Assembly: GCF_004168255.1 (NCBI RefSeq)
Contig: NZ_SEWG01000002.1
Coordinates: 434,001-498,000 of the forward strand
Direction of reading: 5' to 3'
From: Mucilaginibacter terrigena
Lineage (GTDB): Bacteria; Bacteroidota; Bacteroidia; Sphingobacteriales; Sphingobacteriaceae
Length of the DNA: 64,000 nucleotides
Part shown: piece after piece, positions 1-9,235 of the stretch
Layout: each line of letters starts with the position of its first letter
Position numbering within the stretch: the first letter of the stretch is position 1
Notes under the pieces: model-generated
What the model saw: the letters and a program-made list of their open reading frames with translations, nothing else
What the model was told of the DNA's origin: nothing
Databases searched by the model: none
Translations under genes and position numbers: made by a program

Positions 1-19
1 CCGTTAGTATTACCCTTTA

Positions 20-1981
20 ATGAGTCAACCACCAAGTCGTTTAAGCAGCGGGGAGCTTCTTGATATTTTAGCATTATCAGAAAACGCTACGGCAATATAT
101 ACCACCCAAGATATCATTATCCAGAGCGCTAACACTGCTATGCTCAATTTTTGGGGCAAGGGTAAAGATATAATTGGTAAACCTTTAATGGAGGCCGTGC
201 CTGCACTAAAAGGGCAGCAATTTGTTGAGATGCTGAAAAGGGTGTGGGATACCGGGATCACTATCGAAGGGATAGACACCCCCGCAAAGTTAGAGATAGA
301 CGGCGAGCTGCGAACTTCATATTTCGATTTTTTATATAGGGCCATTTTAAATCCCGATGGCAGCACCCGCTGTATATTGCACACCGCCACAGATGTCACC
401 GACCGGTTTATGAGCCAGCAACGTGTTGCCGAAATGAATAAGCAGGTTGCAGACATTAATAAAGAATTATTCGACGCTAACCAGCAGCTAACCGCGTCAA
501 ACCGTAACCTGGCCGAATCGCAGGACACGCTGATGGTGCTGAATAATAACCTTACAGAAAGCGAAACCCAATTGCAGTTTGCTATTGATGCTGCCAGCCT
601 GGGCACCTGGGACCTCGACCCAAAAACAAATAAATTTTCGGGAAACGACAGGCTGAAGTCGTGGTTTGGTTTAAAACCCGAAGAACAGATAGAACTATCG
701 AAGGCCACCGATGTAATTGCCGAATACGACAGGCTGAATGTGTTAACAGCGATACAAAAAGCACTGCAATTTTCGTCGGGCGGGGTCTATGATGTCGAGT
801 ACACTATAATCAACCCGCTAACACAACAACCACGTATTGTAAAAGCCAAAGGCAAAGCGCTTTTTAATATCGATAACGAGGTGATACGCTTTAGCGGTAC
901 CCTACAGGATATTACCGAAGAACGCCACGCCCGCGAAGAACTCACCCAAACCAACCAGCGGCTGGCATTTGCCCTCGACGCCGGTAAGCTTGGTTCGTAT
1001 GAGCACGATCTGCAAAGCGGGGCAATGATATGTACCGGGCAATTTAAAGCAAATTTTGGCTGGCCGGCCGATAAACCCTTTAATTTCCCCGATCTGATAG
1101 AATTGGTGGTACCCGAATACCGAAAGAATCTGGATAAGCAGATAAAGAACGCGGTTTTGCACAACGCAAGCTATACCGCCGAATACGAAATTACCTGGCC
1201 GGATGGTTCGCGGCATTGGATAAATATGGCAGGTAAACCGCAGTATAACGATCAGGATAAAGATACACGCATTATAGGCATCACCTACGATATTACCGAG
1301 GGTAAAACCAACGAGCAGCGTAAGGACGATTTTATAAGCATTGCCAGCCACGAGCTTAAAACGCCCATCACAACGCTGAAATCCTCGCTTCAGCTGTTAA
1401 ACCGAATGAAGGACGACCCCTCGCCTAAAATGCTGCCCAAACTTATAGAGCAAAGTAACCGCAGCATGGACAAAATAAGCAGCCTGATAGAAGACCTGCT
1501 TAACGTAAGCCGAATGAACGAGGGGCAGCTGCACCTCAACAAATCAACATTCACCATATCCGAATTGCTTAACCACTGCTGTAACCACATCAGGGTAGCG
1601 GGTAAGCACGACCTTATTTTTCAGGGTGATGCAGAGTTGCAAGTTTTTGCCGATGAGCACCGGATAGATCAGGTGATCATTAACCTGGTTAATAATGCGG
1701 TTAAATACGCACCAAATTCGCGCGAGATCTGCCTTATCGTAGCCAAAGATGGTAACATGGCCAAAATATCGGTAAAAGATAACGGCCCCGGTATCGACCC
1801 TGAAAAGCTCCCGCATTTATTTGACCGTTATTACCGGGCCGATTACTCGGGAATCCAATATTCCGGCCTTGGCCTGGGGCTTTACATCTGCTCAGAAATT
1901 GTGCGCAAACACCACGGGCAGATAGGCGCCGAAAGCGGAGTAGGTAAAGGCAGCACTTTTTGGTTTACCCTACCACTGTAG
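20..1981 (+). CDS. PAS-domain sensor histidine kinase (tandem copy 1)
   Basis: Soluble hybrid-free sensor kinase of 653 residues that should autophosphorylate and pass phosphate to an unlinked response regulator. There is no signal peptide or membrane segment, so it acts in the cytoplasm. Order of parts: PAS at about 10-130, a coiled coil at about 135-180, a second PAS at about 185-305, a third at about 310-430, then HisKA with the phospho-acceptor His444 in SHELKTP, and a HATPase_c domain with DNGPGID and GLGLGLY boxes to the C-terminus. The next gene is a close paralogue with the same N-terminus and kinase core, and the bases just before both start codons are also alike, which supports the chosen ATG and a tandem duplication. 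No response regulator is visible nearby. The signal sensed is unknown. Confidence 0.93.
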   Translation: MSQPPSRLSSGELLDILALSENATAIYTTQDIIIQSANTAMLNFWGKGKDIIGKPLMEAVPALKGQQFVEMLKRVWDTGITIEGIDTPAKLEIDGELRTSYFDFLYRAILNPDGSTRCILHTATDVTDRFMSQQRVAEMNKQVADINKELFDANQQLTASNRNLAESQDTLMVLNNNLTESETQLQFAIDAASLGTWDLDPKTNKFSGNDRLKSWFGLKPEEQIELSKATDVIAEYDRLNVLTAIQKALQFSSGGVYDVEYTIINPLTQQPRIVKAKGKALFNIDNEVIRFSGTLQDITEERHAREELTQTNQRLAFALDAGKLGSYEHDLQSGAMICTGQFKANFGWPADKPFNFPDLIELVVPEYRKNLDKQIKNAVLHNASYTAEYEITWPDGSRHWINMAGKPQYNDQDKDTRIIGITYDITEGKTNEQRKDDFISIASHELKTPITTLKSSLQLLNRMKDDPSPKMLPKLIEQSNRSMDKISSLIEDLLNVSRMNEGQLHLNKSTFTISELLNHCCNHIRVAGKHDLIFQGDAELQVFADEHRIDQVIINLVNNAVKYAPNSREICLIVAKDGNMAKISVKDNGPGIDPEKLPHLFDRYYRADYSGIQYSGLGLGLYICSEIVRKHHGQIGAESGVGKGSTFWFTLPL

Positions 1982-2107
1982 GTTGTAAAAAGTTTTTCGC
2001 GCAACTTAAACCACCGTTTTAATGAAATTTTTAGCTGATTTTAAAACTTTTTAATTTTTTAAAAGTATTTATATTTTTTAAAAATTAATCACCCGTTACT
2101 TTCATTA

Positions 2108-3745
2108 ATGAGCACGTATCCAAGCAAATTTAGCAGCGAACAATTACTGGAGATACTGAATCAGGCTAAAACCGCCACAGCCATACATAGCACCGATGAA
2201 ATGATCATCGAAACGGCTAATGATGCCATGATAGCCATTTGGGGTAAAGACAAGAGCATTATTGGCAAGCCCATAGAAACCGCCCTGCCCGAACTGGTTG
2301 GCCAGCCATTTTTAGGCATGCTGCAAAGCGTGCTGCATACCGGCGAAACCATATCCGGTAGCGATACCATGGCCGAGTTGGTGATTGACGGGGAGCTGAG
2401 AGCTTTTTATTTTGATTTTGAATACCGCGCCATAAAAAGCAGCACAGGTGATGTAATATGTGTGCTGCACACCGCTACCGATGTTACCGATCGTTACCAC
2501 AGCCGTATGCGCGAACTGGAACTGGAATCGGAACTGCAGGCAACTAACGAGGAACTTGCTGCTGCCAACGAAGAGCTTGCAGCCGCAAACGATGCGATGA
2601 TGGCATCTAACGAAGAATTAGCGGCCACCAACGAAGAATTAGCGGCCACCAACGAAGAACTTAACCAGTCGCAGCAAAACCTGCTGGAAACAAATAGCGA
2701 GCTTACCCGTGCCGAAGATACCCTAAGGCAAGCCATCGATTCGGCCGAAATGGGTACTTGGAGTGCCGATCTGGTTTCGGGTATGTTAACTATATCAAAT
2801 AAAAGCAAGCAAATTCATGGCATCGCCGAAAATATAGAGATCTCGCTTGCTCAATCGCTCAACTTAGTAGCACCGGAATATATAGACAGGGTTCAGCAGG
2901 CTATACAATATGCTATAAATACCACCCAAAGCTTTGACGTTGAATATCTAATAAACCCAATGGACGGCGGGAAGCCAAAGTGGTTGAAATCTACCGGGAA
3001 GGCATACTATGATAGTAAAGGTAATGCGGTGAGCATAGCAGGCACCATTATAGATATTACCGATCTAAAAGCCCACGACCAGCAAAAGGACGACTTCATT
3101 AGTATTGCCAGCCACGAATTAAAAACGCCCGTTACCAGTTTAAAGGCCGCGCTGCAATTGCTGGACAGGATGAAGGAAAATATATCGCCGCAAATGCTGG
3201 CCAAACTGATTGATCAAAGCAATCGCAGTATGGAAAAGATAAGCACCCTGATAGAGGACCTGCTTAACCTTAGCCGGATGAACGAGGGGCAGCTTAAGCT
3301 AAACAAAACCACCTTCACCATTGCGCATATGTTAAACCAATGTTGTAACCATATCAGGGTTGATGGCAAGCACGAACTTGTTTTACAAGGGGACGAAGAT
3401 TTACAGGTTTTTGCCGATGAACACCGTATAGACCAGGTGGTGGTTAATATTGTTAACAACGCTGTAAAGTATGCGCCAAATTCAATGCAGATATTTTTTA
3501 CAGTAGAAAAAGCAGGTGATTTTGCCCGGATATCCATACGCGATACGGGGCCGGGCATAGTTCCAGAAAAGCTATCGCATCTGTTCGAGCGTTATTACCG
3601 TGCCGATGCAACCGGCTACCAGAACTCGGGCCTGGGTTTAGGTTTATTCATCAGCGCCGAGATCATCAAAAAACATGGAGGCGACATAGGTGTAGACAGC
3701 GAATTGGGCAAAGGCAGTACTTTTTGGTTCACTTTACCGTTATAA
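2108..3745 (+). CDS. PAS-domain sensor histidine kinase (tandem copy 2)
   Basis: Cytoplasmic histidine kinase of 545 residues, paralogous to the preceding gene but with one PAS domain fewer. Parts: PAS at about 10-125, a long signalling helix at about 133-205 built from NEELAA(A/T) heptads, a second PAS at about 207-320, HisKA with His336 in SHELKTP, and HATPase_c with DTGPGI and GLGLGLF. The coiled coil contains a perfect 21-bp DNA tandem repeat (2609-2650), so its length has recently grown by a whole heptad. The 126-bp gap to the first kinase is AT-rich and may carry its own promoter. Partner regulator and ligand are not known. Confidence 0.93.
   Translation: MSTYPSKFSSEQLLEILNQAKTATAIHSTDEMIIETANDAMIAIWGKDKSIIGKPIETALPELVGQPFLGMLQSVLHTGETISGSDTMAELVIDGELRAFYFDFEYRAIKSSTGDVICVLHTATDVTDRYHSRMRELELESELQATNEELAAANEELAAANDAMMASNEELAATNEELAATNEELNQSQQNLLETNSELTRAEDTLRQAIDSAEMGTWSADLVSGMLTISNKSKQIHGIAENIEISLAQSLNLVAPEYIDRVQQAIQYAINTTQSFDVEYLINPMDGGKPKWLKSTGKAYYDSKGNAVSIAGTIIDITDLKAHDQQKDDFISIASHELKTPVTSLKAALQLLDRMKENISPQMLAKLIDQSNRSMEKISTLIEDLLNLSRMNEGQLKLNKTTFTIAHMLNQCCNHIRVDGKHELVLQGDEDLQVFADEHRIDQVVVNIVNNAVKYAPNSMQIFFTVEKAGDFARISIRDTGPGIVPEKLSHLFERYYRADATGYQNSGLGLGLFISAEIIKKHGGDIGVDSELGKGSTFWFTLPL
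2609..2659 (+). repeat. 21-bp in-frame tandem repeat in the kinase coiled coil
   Basis: Two perfect 21-bp copies (2609-2629 and 2630-2650) are followed by the first nine bases of a third. Each copy encodes one heptad NEELAAT. Flanking heptads are diverged versions of the same unit. The repeat keeps frame and coiled-coil register, so a gain or loss would change the linker by one helical heptad without breaking the kinase. Confidence 0.9.
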
Positions 3746-3830
3746 CCCGTAAAAATTATGCACGAAAATGACCTTAATTATACGTTAAGTTATTGTTGAA
3801 TGCTTATATTTATACTCTAATTAATTACTA

Positions 3831-5087
3831 TTGAGTAACCCTTACTTTCCTTTGCCGGAAAACGAAAGCGAGCGCTTAGCAGCGTTGGCTTCGTATAATA
3901 TTTTAGATACCGCTCCCGAAGATGATTTTGAGGAGCTTACACTTCTTGCATCACAAATTTGCCAAACCCCTGTTGCCCTTATCAGCCTGTTAGATGATAA
4001 AAGGCAATGGTTTAAATCTATTGTAGGGTCTGATATTTCCGAAACACCAAAAGAGTATGCTTTTTGCGCGCATACCATTGTAGAAACCACCGAGATAATG
4101 GTGGTAAATGATGCCCGCCACGATGATCGTTTTTCAGAAAACCCCTTAGTAACCGGCGACCCCAATGTTATTTTTTACGCGGGCGTGCCGCTGATAACCG
4201 GCGACGGCCATGCATTAGGTTCGTTGTGCGTGATAGATGTGCAGCCCAAACAGCTAACCGAAGACCAGGTAAAGTCGTTAAAGATCCTGGGCAGGCAGGT
4301 GCTCGCCCAAATGGAACTGCGAAAAAAGTTGCAGCTGTTAGAAAAAGCGAACGAACAGTTGCTGGAAACCAATACCTTCATCAAAAAATTTGCTACTACC
4401 GCCGCCCACGATATTAAAAACCCGCTTAGCAGTATTTTACTTACATCCCAGGCACTGCAAATGCGCCTGAAAAACACAGGCGACGAAAAAAGCTGCAACC
4501 TTGTTGCTCTTACCCTTAATTCATCAAAGAGGCTGCTTACCCTGGTAGACGAGATGATGGCTTACTCTACACGGCCGGCCTTATTGCTTTCCGATCAGCA
4601 GTGCCTTGATCTGAATAAACTGCTTAAAAACGTGGTGAGTTTACTGGATATACCGCACAATTTTACGGTTAACCTGCCCAGGGTTGAGCATACACTAACC
4701 TGTTCGTCGGTAGCGCTCGAACAGATCTTTATTAACCTGCTTGCCAATGCCGTACGTTATAACGATAAACCAAAAGGTATCATCAATATACTTTTCAGGG
4801 AAGATGACGGCCAATACTGTTTTAAGGTAAGTGATAATGGGATGGGTATTGCCGCAAACAACCTGCAGAAGATATTTGAAAAAGACGTTACGTTAAACGC
4901 TACAGATCGTTTCAATAAAAAAGGTACAGGATTAGGCCTATACACGGTTAAATTGCTGGTAGATAAACTGCAAGGCACTATCCATGCCGAATCCAAACCC
5001 GGCGATGGCACCACCTTTGTTTTCTCTATCAAAAAAAATGTGGCGGTTAACGCCGGCGATATTAATGCTGCTGCATATCAGCAATAG
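3831..5087 (+). CDS. GAF-domain sensor histidine kinase
   Basis: Soluble sensor kinase of 418 residues. The N-terminus (ENESERLAALASYNILDT followed by a GAF domain to about residue 170) is the usual opening of Bacteroidota GAF kinases, which supports the TTG start at 3831; no ATG fits as well. A short coiled coil leads to a HisKA-like helix with His193 in HDIKNP, then HATPase_c with DNGMGI and GTGLGLY. The last codons overlap the end of the convergent hydrolase gene by 26 bp. It follows the two PAS kinases by 85 bp, so the three may be co-transcribed. Ligand and partner are unknown. Confidence 0.9.
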   Translation: MSNPYFPLPENESERLAALASYNILDTAPEDDFEELTLLASQICQTPVALISLLDDKRQWFKSIVGSDISETPKEYAFCAHTIVETTEIMVVNDARHDDRFSENPLVTGDPNVIFYAGVPLITGDGHALGSLCVIDVQPKQLTEDQVKSLKILGRQVLAQMELRKKLQLLEKANEQLLETNTFIKKFATTAAHDIKNPLSSILLTSQALQMRLKNTGDEKSCNLVALTLNSSKRLLTLVDEMMAYSTRPALLLSDQQCLDLNKLLKNVVSLLDIPHNFTVNLPRVEHTLTCSSVALEQIFINLLANAVRYNDKPKGIINILFREDDGQYCFKVSDNGMGIAANNLQKIFEKDVTLNATDRFNKKGTGLGLYTVKLLVDKLQGTIHAESKPGDGTTFVFSIKKNVAVNAGDINAAAYQQ

Positions 5088-5949
5088 CCGTTGTTAGTAG
5101 CTTGTTAAATTCTTCAGGTTTCTCTACCATCGGGAAATGGCCCGTATCATGTATCACCAATAGTTTAAAAGGGATCTTTTTAGCTATTAGCCCTGTGGTA
5201 TCGGTTGGCTGGTAATCACTGTTTATTAAGTATAGCTTCTTTTTAGCCTTTAAAAGCGCGGCTGCATCATTAAAATCATCCCACTCCTGCGTAGCAATGG
5301 CAATGGTCGAATCAGTGTGTGCGACATCGTTTAAGATCCTCTCCCTTATGGCTTTTGATGTGGTTTTGTAAAACAATCCTTTATTAAACCAATCGAATGC
5401 AACGGCTTTAAAATTCTTTTTTAAGGCTGCCATTACCTCGCCATATTCCTGCTTGTATTTAATACTATCGGGCGATATTATTCCAACCGATTTAAAGTTG
5501 TCAACCCCAACCAACGCTATTACATTTTCGGGCGCATCTACAGCCCCCTGCAAAACAATGTTGCCAGCCATGGAGTGGCCGATCAGTATCACATTTTTTA
5601 GCCCGAGCTGATCGATCACGTTTTTGATATCCTGCCCGTAGGCTTCGGTGTTCCATTTCGTGCGGTTTTTGCCCGATCTGCCAAAGCCCGGCAGGTCGAT
5701 GGTTACCACACGGTACCTTTTGCCGAAATAAGCTACCTGATCGGCCCAGTAGGTTTTATTGATAGCCCAGCCATGTACAAACAGCAGTGTAGTATCGCCC
5801 TTGCCGGTATCGGTATAATCAATGCGCACACCATTGCTTACCAAACTAACCTGTGATGCGGAAGATGGGTTTTTATTTTTTTGCGATGAGTTGCAGCCAA
5901 ACATAACTACGCACAAAAGCGGGACAAACAGCAAACGGAGGTTTTTCAT
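5062..5949 (-). CDS. alpha/beta-hydrolase fold lipoprotein
   Basis: Predicted exported hydrolase of 295 residues. The start at 5949 is chosen because it begins directly with a lipoprotein signal peptide (MKNLRLLF... lipobox MFGC, Cys19); an upstream in-frame ATG would add eight residues that do not fit. The fold shows the oxyanion HGW motif, the nucleophile elbow GHSMAG with Ser126, a late acid in NSDY and the terminal His in HDTGHFP. Substrate cannot be told; such proteins are esterases, lactonases or haloperoxidase-like enzymes. A TAnnTTTG-type box lies on the minus strand at 5982-5989. The 3' end overlaps the convergent kinase gene. Confidence 0.85.
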   Translation of the reverse strand: MKNLRLLFVPLLCVVMFGCNSSQKNKNPSSASQVSLVSNGVRIDYTDTGKGDTTLLFVHGWAINKTYWADQVAYFGKRYRVVTIDLPGFGRSGKNRTKWNTEAYGQDIKNVIDQLGLKNVILIGHSMAGNIVLQGAVDAPENVIALVGVDNFKSVGIISPDSIKYKQEYGEVMAALKKNFKAVAFDWFNKGLFYKTTSKAIRERILNDVAHTDSTIAIATQEWDDFNDAAALLKAKKKLYLINSDYQPTDTTGLIAKKIPFKLLVIHDTGHFPMVEKPEEFNKLLTTAIADMQQH

Positions 5950-6033
5950 GATGCGGGTATTAAGGTTACACAACGTTAAGGCAAAAATATCATTTACAGT
6001 AATTTTGGCCGCAGTTTAACGTTTTTTAACAAC

Positions 6034-6258
6034 TTAATCCCACACAATGTACCATTTACCTTCGTCGTTTTTGGCATAGCTAAGGCCGTCGCTCATCTGG
6101 TAAACATCGTGTCCTTCGGTGGCGTTGTAGTAGTTTTTACGTTCGTAAATTCTTAACCCGCCGTTTTCCCTTTGCAGAAAAAACAGCAACGCGTTCATGG
6201 ATGGGCCTATCTCGTGCAGCCATTGGTTTTCACCTTCTTTTACAAATGCCGAACTCAT
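6034..6258 (-). CDS. small conserved-looking protein of unknown function
   Basis: A 74-residue soluble protein with no signal peptide, rich in aromatic and acidic residues, ending KWYIVWD. It is transcribed away from alkB with only about 60 bp between the start codons, and codon use resembles its neighbours. I do not recognise a domain. The orientation and placement between two real genes make it a likely gene rather than a chance frame. Confidence 0.6.
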   Translation of the reverse strand: MSSAFVKEGENQWLHEIGPSMNALLFFLQRENGGLRIYERKNYYNATEGHDVYQMSDGLSYAKNDEGKWYIVWD

Positions 6259-6319
6259 GATAGTAGTTTTTCAATATTATAACACTTTCCATGCCGAAAA
6301 CCTGTTAATTGATATATAT

Positions 6320-6928
6320 ATGGAACAGTTAAGTTTTTTTGATGATAACAGGCAAAGCCCCGGCATCCCCGCCGGGTTAATGGATTACAAACCCAACTTT
6401 TTTACTGCCGAAGAAAGCGCCCGGCTGTTCCGGGAACTAAAAGAAACCATCCAATGGAAACAGGAAACCATATTGATGTATGGTAAAACCTTATATACAC
6501 CACGCTTAACCGCCTGGTATGGCGATAACAGTAAAACCTACGCGTTTAGCGGTAAACGCTACGACCCGTATTTATGGACACCTGACCTCTTATTTATCAA
6601 ACAACGGGTTGAACAAGCCGCCGCTGTAACATTTAACAGCGTGCTGCTGAACAATTACCGCAACGGCAACGATTCTGTTGCCTGGCATGCCGATGACGAG
6701 CCTGAACTGGGCGTAAACCCTATTATAGCCTCGGTAAGCTTTGGGCAGGCGCGCCGGTTTGATGTAAGGCACAAGCAAAACCATAAATTAAAATACTCGG
6801 TAGAGTTAGGGAACGGCTCGCTCCTGATCATGAGAGGCGACCTGCAGCATAACTGGCAGCACCAGGTTCCCAAATCCACCAAAGCAGTTAAGGAACGGAT
6901 CAATTTAACGTTTAGAATGATAAGCTAA
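6320..6928 (+). CDS. alkB: AlkB-type 2-oxoglutarate/Fe(II) DNA repair dioxygenase
   Basis: Oxidative demethylase of 202 residues expected to remove alkyl lesions from DNA or RNA bases. Visible catalytic parts are the iron ligands in WHADDEPELG (His and Asp) and the distal His in DLQHNWQHQVPK, the 2-oxoglutarate-binding RINLTFR close to the C-terminus, and NNYRNGND just before the first ligand, typical of the ALKBH2/3-like bacterial group. The ATG at 6320 is preferred because the longer frame upstream overlaps the divergent small gene and adds residues unlike the family. It stands alone, with no ada or alkA nearby. Confidence 0.92.
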   Translation: MEQLSFFDDNRQSPGIPAGLMDYKPNFFTAEESARLFRELKETIQWKQETILMYGKTLYTPRLTAWYGDNSKTYAFSGKRYDPYLWTPDLLFIKQRVEQAAAVTFNSVLLNNYRNGNDSVAWHADDEPELGVNPIIASVSFGQARRFDVRHKQNHKLKYSVELGNGSLLIMRGDLQHNWQHQVPKSTKAVKERINLTFRMIS

Positions 6929-7151
6929 AAGTCCGTGGTATAATGTGTCAAATCACATTTTGTTAAATGATAGTGTAGGGGATATGGGAAAATTGCTTTT
7001 AACTTTAAAGAAATTTAAATTTTAAAAAACTTATAATCAGATATTAACACACATTATATGAACTAAAACTTTAATATAAATTTGATATTTTAAATTTAAT
7101 ATCAATATCCGGCTTATTTAGAAGCATTACAGGTAAATTAAAATAAAGTGT

Positions 7152-7159
7152 TATTTTTG
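7152..7159 (+). promoter_or_regulatory. TAnnTTTG-type -7 box of the DUF4920 gene
   Basis: TATTTTTG matches the Bacteroidota -7 consensus TAnnTTTG and lies 29 bp before the start codon. No convincing TTTG -33 box is seen at the expected distance, so this is a partial match only. Confidence 0.45.
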
Positions 7160-7188
7160 TTGAAAGAAATTATCATTAAAATCCTAAT

Positions 7189-7662
7189 ATGAAGAAATTG
7201 ATCCTGTTTGTAATGTGCCTTGGTTTTAGCGCTATCGCGTTCGGCCAAACTGCCATTAAACCTGCTGAAGCAGGCGTAACTTACGGAAAAACCGTTACTG
7301 CCGATAACGCGTTAAACACCGATGCTTTAAATACCACCCTGAATACCGATAGCGTTTACAATGGCAAGGTTACCGGTACTGTTGTAGAGGTTTGCACCAA
7401 AAAAGGCTGCTTTATGAAACTTCAGCAGGCTAACGGCGCGCCAATAATGGTACAGTTTACCGATTACGCTTACTTTATGCCGCAAAATATTGTTGGTAAA
7501 ACTGTTGTGGTAGAGGGCAAAGCTAAAATTAAAGAAACCTCGGTAGAGCGTTTAAAACATTATGCTGCCGATGCCGGTAAAAGCAAAGAAGAAATAGCCA
7601 AAATAAACGAGCCTAAGAAAGATATTTCTATCATGGCCGATGGCGTACTGGTTGTGAAATAA
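7189..7662 (+). CDS. DUF4920 family exported protein
   Basis: A 157-residue protein with a signal peptide ending in FGQ, so secreted or periplasmic. The body matches what I recall of DUF4920: a small beta-rich domain containing a CTKKGCFM segment and a terminal MADGVLVV strand. The paired cysteines could bind a metal or form a disulfide. It appears to be a single-gene unit, with a -7 promoter box upstream and a terminator hairpin downstream. Molecular function is not established for the family. Confidence 0.8.
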   Translation: MKKLILFVMCLGFSAIAFGQTAIKPAEAGVTYGKTVTADNALNTDALNTTLNTDSVYNGKVTGTVVEVCTKKGCFMKLQQANGAPIMVQFTDYAYFMPQNIVGKTVVVEGKAKIKETSVERLKHYAADAGKSKEEIAKINEPKKDISIMADGVLVVK

Positions 7663-7684
7663 TCCCAAGCTATAATAAACACTT

Positions 7685-7710
7685 AAAGCCTGTAAGAAAT
7701 TGCAGGCTTT
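7685..7710 (+). terminator. terminator-like hairpin after the DUF4920 gene
   Basis: AAAGCCTG and CAGGCTTT form an 8-bp stem with a 10-base loop, 22 bp after the stop codon, followed by T-rich sequence. Consistent with an intrinsic terminator. Confidence 0.6.
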
Positions 7711-7781
7711 TGCATTTATAGGTTATGAGTAATATTGTTTAATTTCAGCAATCAAAGCTAAGGTAAACACTTACAAAAGTG

Positions 7782-8441
7782 ATGAATAACAAAGAGAAAG
7801 TATTAGACGCTATTTTGTCGCAGGGGATGCTGCCCTTGTTTTTTTATGAAGATGCCGAAGTAAGTGTCGAAATTATCCGCACCATGTACAGCGCAGGCGT
7901 CAGGGTAGTGGAGTATACTAACAGGGGCAAGGAAGCGCTGAGTAATTTTTACTCTATAAAGCAAACGTTGGCAACTGAACTACCCGATATGTTCTTAGGT
8001 ATCGGCACCATAAAAACAGGGCTTGAAGCCGAGGCTTTTGTTGCAGCCGGGGCAGATTTTATCCTGTCGCCCATTGTGGATACCGAAGTGGCCCTGGTTG
8101 CCGATACCTACAATAAGCTTTATATCCCCGGTTGTATGACACCTACCGAGATCCACGTAGCCCAGCAGTACAAGGCCAGGCTTATCAAGATCTTCCCGGC
8201 CAATATACTTGGTCCTGCGTTCATCTCGTCTATCAGGGAGCTTTTCCCAGGTCAGTTGTTTATCCCAACAGGCGGGGTAGAGATAGAGGCCGGCAACATT
8301 GCCGAATGGTTTCGTTCCGGTGCATGCGCTGTTGGCATGGGCGGCAAGCTTATCACCCGTAATGTGCTGGATAAGCGCCTGTACTCGCAGCTGTTTAATG
8401 ATACCCTTAAAGCGTTAGAGTTGGTTCAATTGAGTAAATAG
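7782..8441 (+). CDS. KDPG/KHG-type aldolase
   Basis: Class I aldolase of 219 residues of the 2-dehydro-3-deoxyphosphogluconate / 4-hydroxy-2-oxoglutarate aldolase family, which splits 2-keto-3-deoxy acids into pyruvate and an aldehyde. Seen features: the Schiff-base lysine in LIKIFPA, the catalytic Glu in VVEYTNR, GADFILSP and the phosphate-end loop PTGGVEIEAGNIAEW. A GTG codon sits directly before the ATG at 7782; the ATG is the simpler choice. The keto-deoxy acids made by the UxaA-type dehydratase 6 kb downstream are of the class this fold handles, but the aldolase is separated from that operon by the helicase-like gene, so a shared pathway is only a possibility. Confidence 0.88.
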   Translation: MNNKEKVLDAILSQGMLPLFFYEDAEVSVEIIRTMYSAGVRVVEYTNRGKEALSNFYSIKQTLATELPDMFLGIGTIKTGLEAEAFVAAGADFILSPIVDTEVALVADTYNKLYIPGCMTPTEIHVAQQYKARLIKIFPANILGPAFISSIRELFPGQLFIPTGGVEIEAGNIAEWFRSGACAVGMGGKLITRNVLDKRLYSQLFNDTLKALELVQLSK

Positions 8442-8475
8442 AGCATCGGCAACATAATTAAAACGACACACACTT

Positions 8476-8703
8476 ATGGAGCAAACATCAAAAGACCCGC
8501 TGCACGGCAAAACATTAGAAGCCATCCTTACCGCTTTAATAGCCCACCTGGGTTGGGCCGAAATGGGTTACCGCATCCGCATCAATTGTTTTTTGGATAA
8601 CCCCAGCATCAGCTCCAGCCTTAAATTCCTGCGCAAAACCCCCTGGGCACGCAAAAAGGTGGAGGACCTGTATATTGAGTTTTACAAGGAATTGGAGAAG
8701 TAG
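8476..8703 (+). CDS. VF530 family (DUF2132) DNA-binding protein
   Basis: A 75-residue protein. The pattern [12 protein letters not shown], a central [14 protein letters not shown] and the ending [18 protein letters not shown] are diagnostic of the VF530/DUF2132 family, whose solved member has a small alpha+beta fold proposed to bind DNA. It follows the aldolase by 34 bp and may be co-transcribed. Biological role is unknown. Confidence 0.88.
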   Translation: MEQTSKDPLHGKTLEAILTALIAHLGWAEMGYRIRINCFLDNPSISSSLKFLRKTPWARKKVEDLYIEFYKELEK

Positions 8704-8874
8704 ACCTGATCGTAATTTTAAAGTGTCCCACTAAATATTACACACTGCGGGACAATACAACAATCCGCTAATAATCAATACTTTATAAAGTAACAATTCG
8801 CAACTTTATTTAAAGTGATACTTGAACAAGAATTACTTAAGTATTTTTAAATAAGATATTTATGGATTTTTGTC

Positions 8875-8918
8875 AGGGTGTCCCACTCGCTTCTGAATGG
8901 GACAGAATGGGACACCCT
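8875..8918. repeat. 11-bp inverted repeat with inner direct repeat
   Basis: Perfect arms AGGGTGTCCCA and TGGGACACCCT are 22 bp apart. The right side holds GAATGGGACA twice in tandem (8895-8904, 8905-8914). Could be a transcription-factor site, a transposon remnant or a weak terminator after the VF530 gene. Confidence 0.7.
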
Positions 8919-9128
8919 ATTTCGGATTTTAGATTTACGATTTCGGATTTATTGACCTGATTTACCTCAATTCGTCCTGAAAAAAATTTAGCTTTTACGT
9001 CCTTGCTGGCGCTGTCATCAACAAGCCACTTTGCATCCAAATCATGCAAATTAATCCTCTTAAAAGTTGTTGATTACAACACTAACAACGGCGAAAGGCA
9101 GCTGGTGTGCGATCCGATAGCTATCGGA

Positions 9129-9235
9129 TCCCTCCCAACGGGAGGGTGCAGGGAGGGGTTTCTCAAAGCGTGGCGTTTAACCCCTCCCTGCCACCGCATT
9201 GTCAGCCGCACCCCTCCCGTGGGGAGGGAATTGAA
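9129..9235. repeat. nested G/C-rich palindrome (intergenic repeat family)
   Basis: Outer arms of the type TCCCTCCC-aac-GGGAGGGTGC and GCACCCCTCCC-gtg-GGGAGGGA enclose inner arms GCAGGGAGGGGTT / AACCCCTCCCTGC. The same design recurs near 29834-29943 and 63717-63810. It lies next to the end of the helicase-like gene. Probably a dispersed non-coding repeat able to form a strong cruciform or RNA hairpin. Confidence 0.8.

Noticed and set aside
6197..6319. Longer N-terminus for the AlkB protein
   Set aside because: The added 41 residues overlap the divergent small gene and have no AlkB similarity; the ATG at 6320 gives the usual start.
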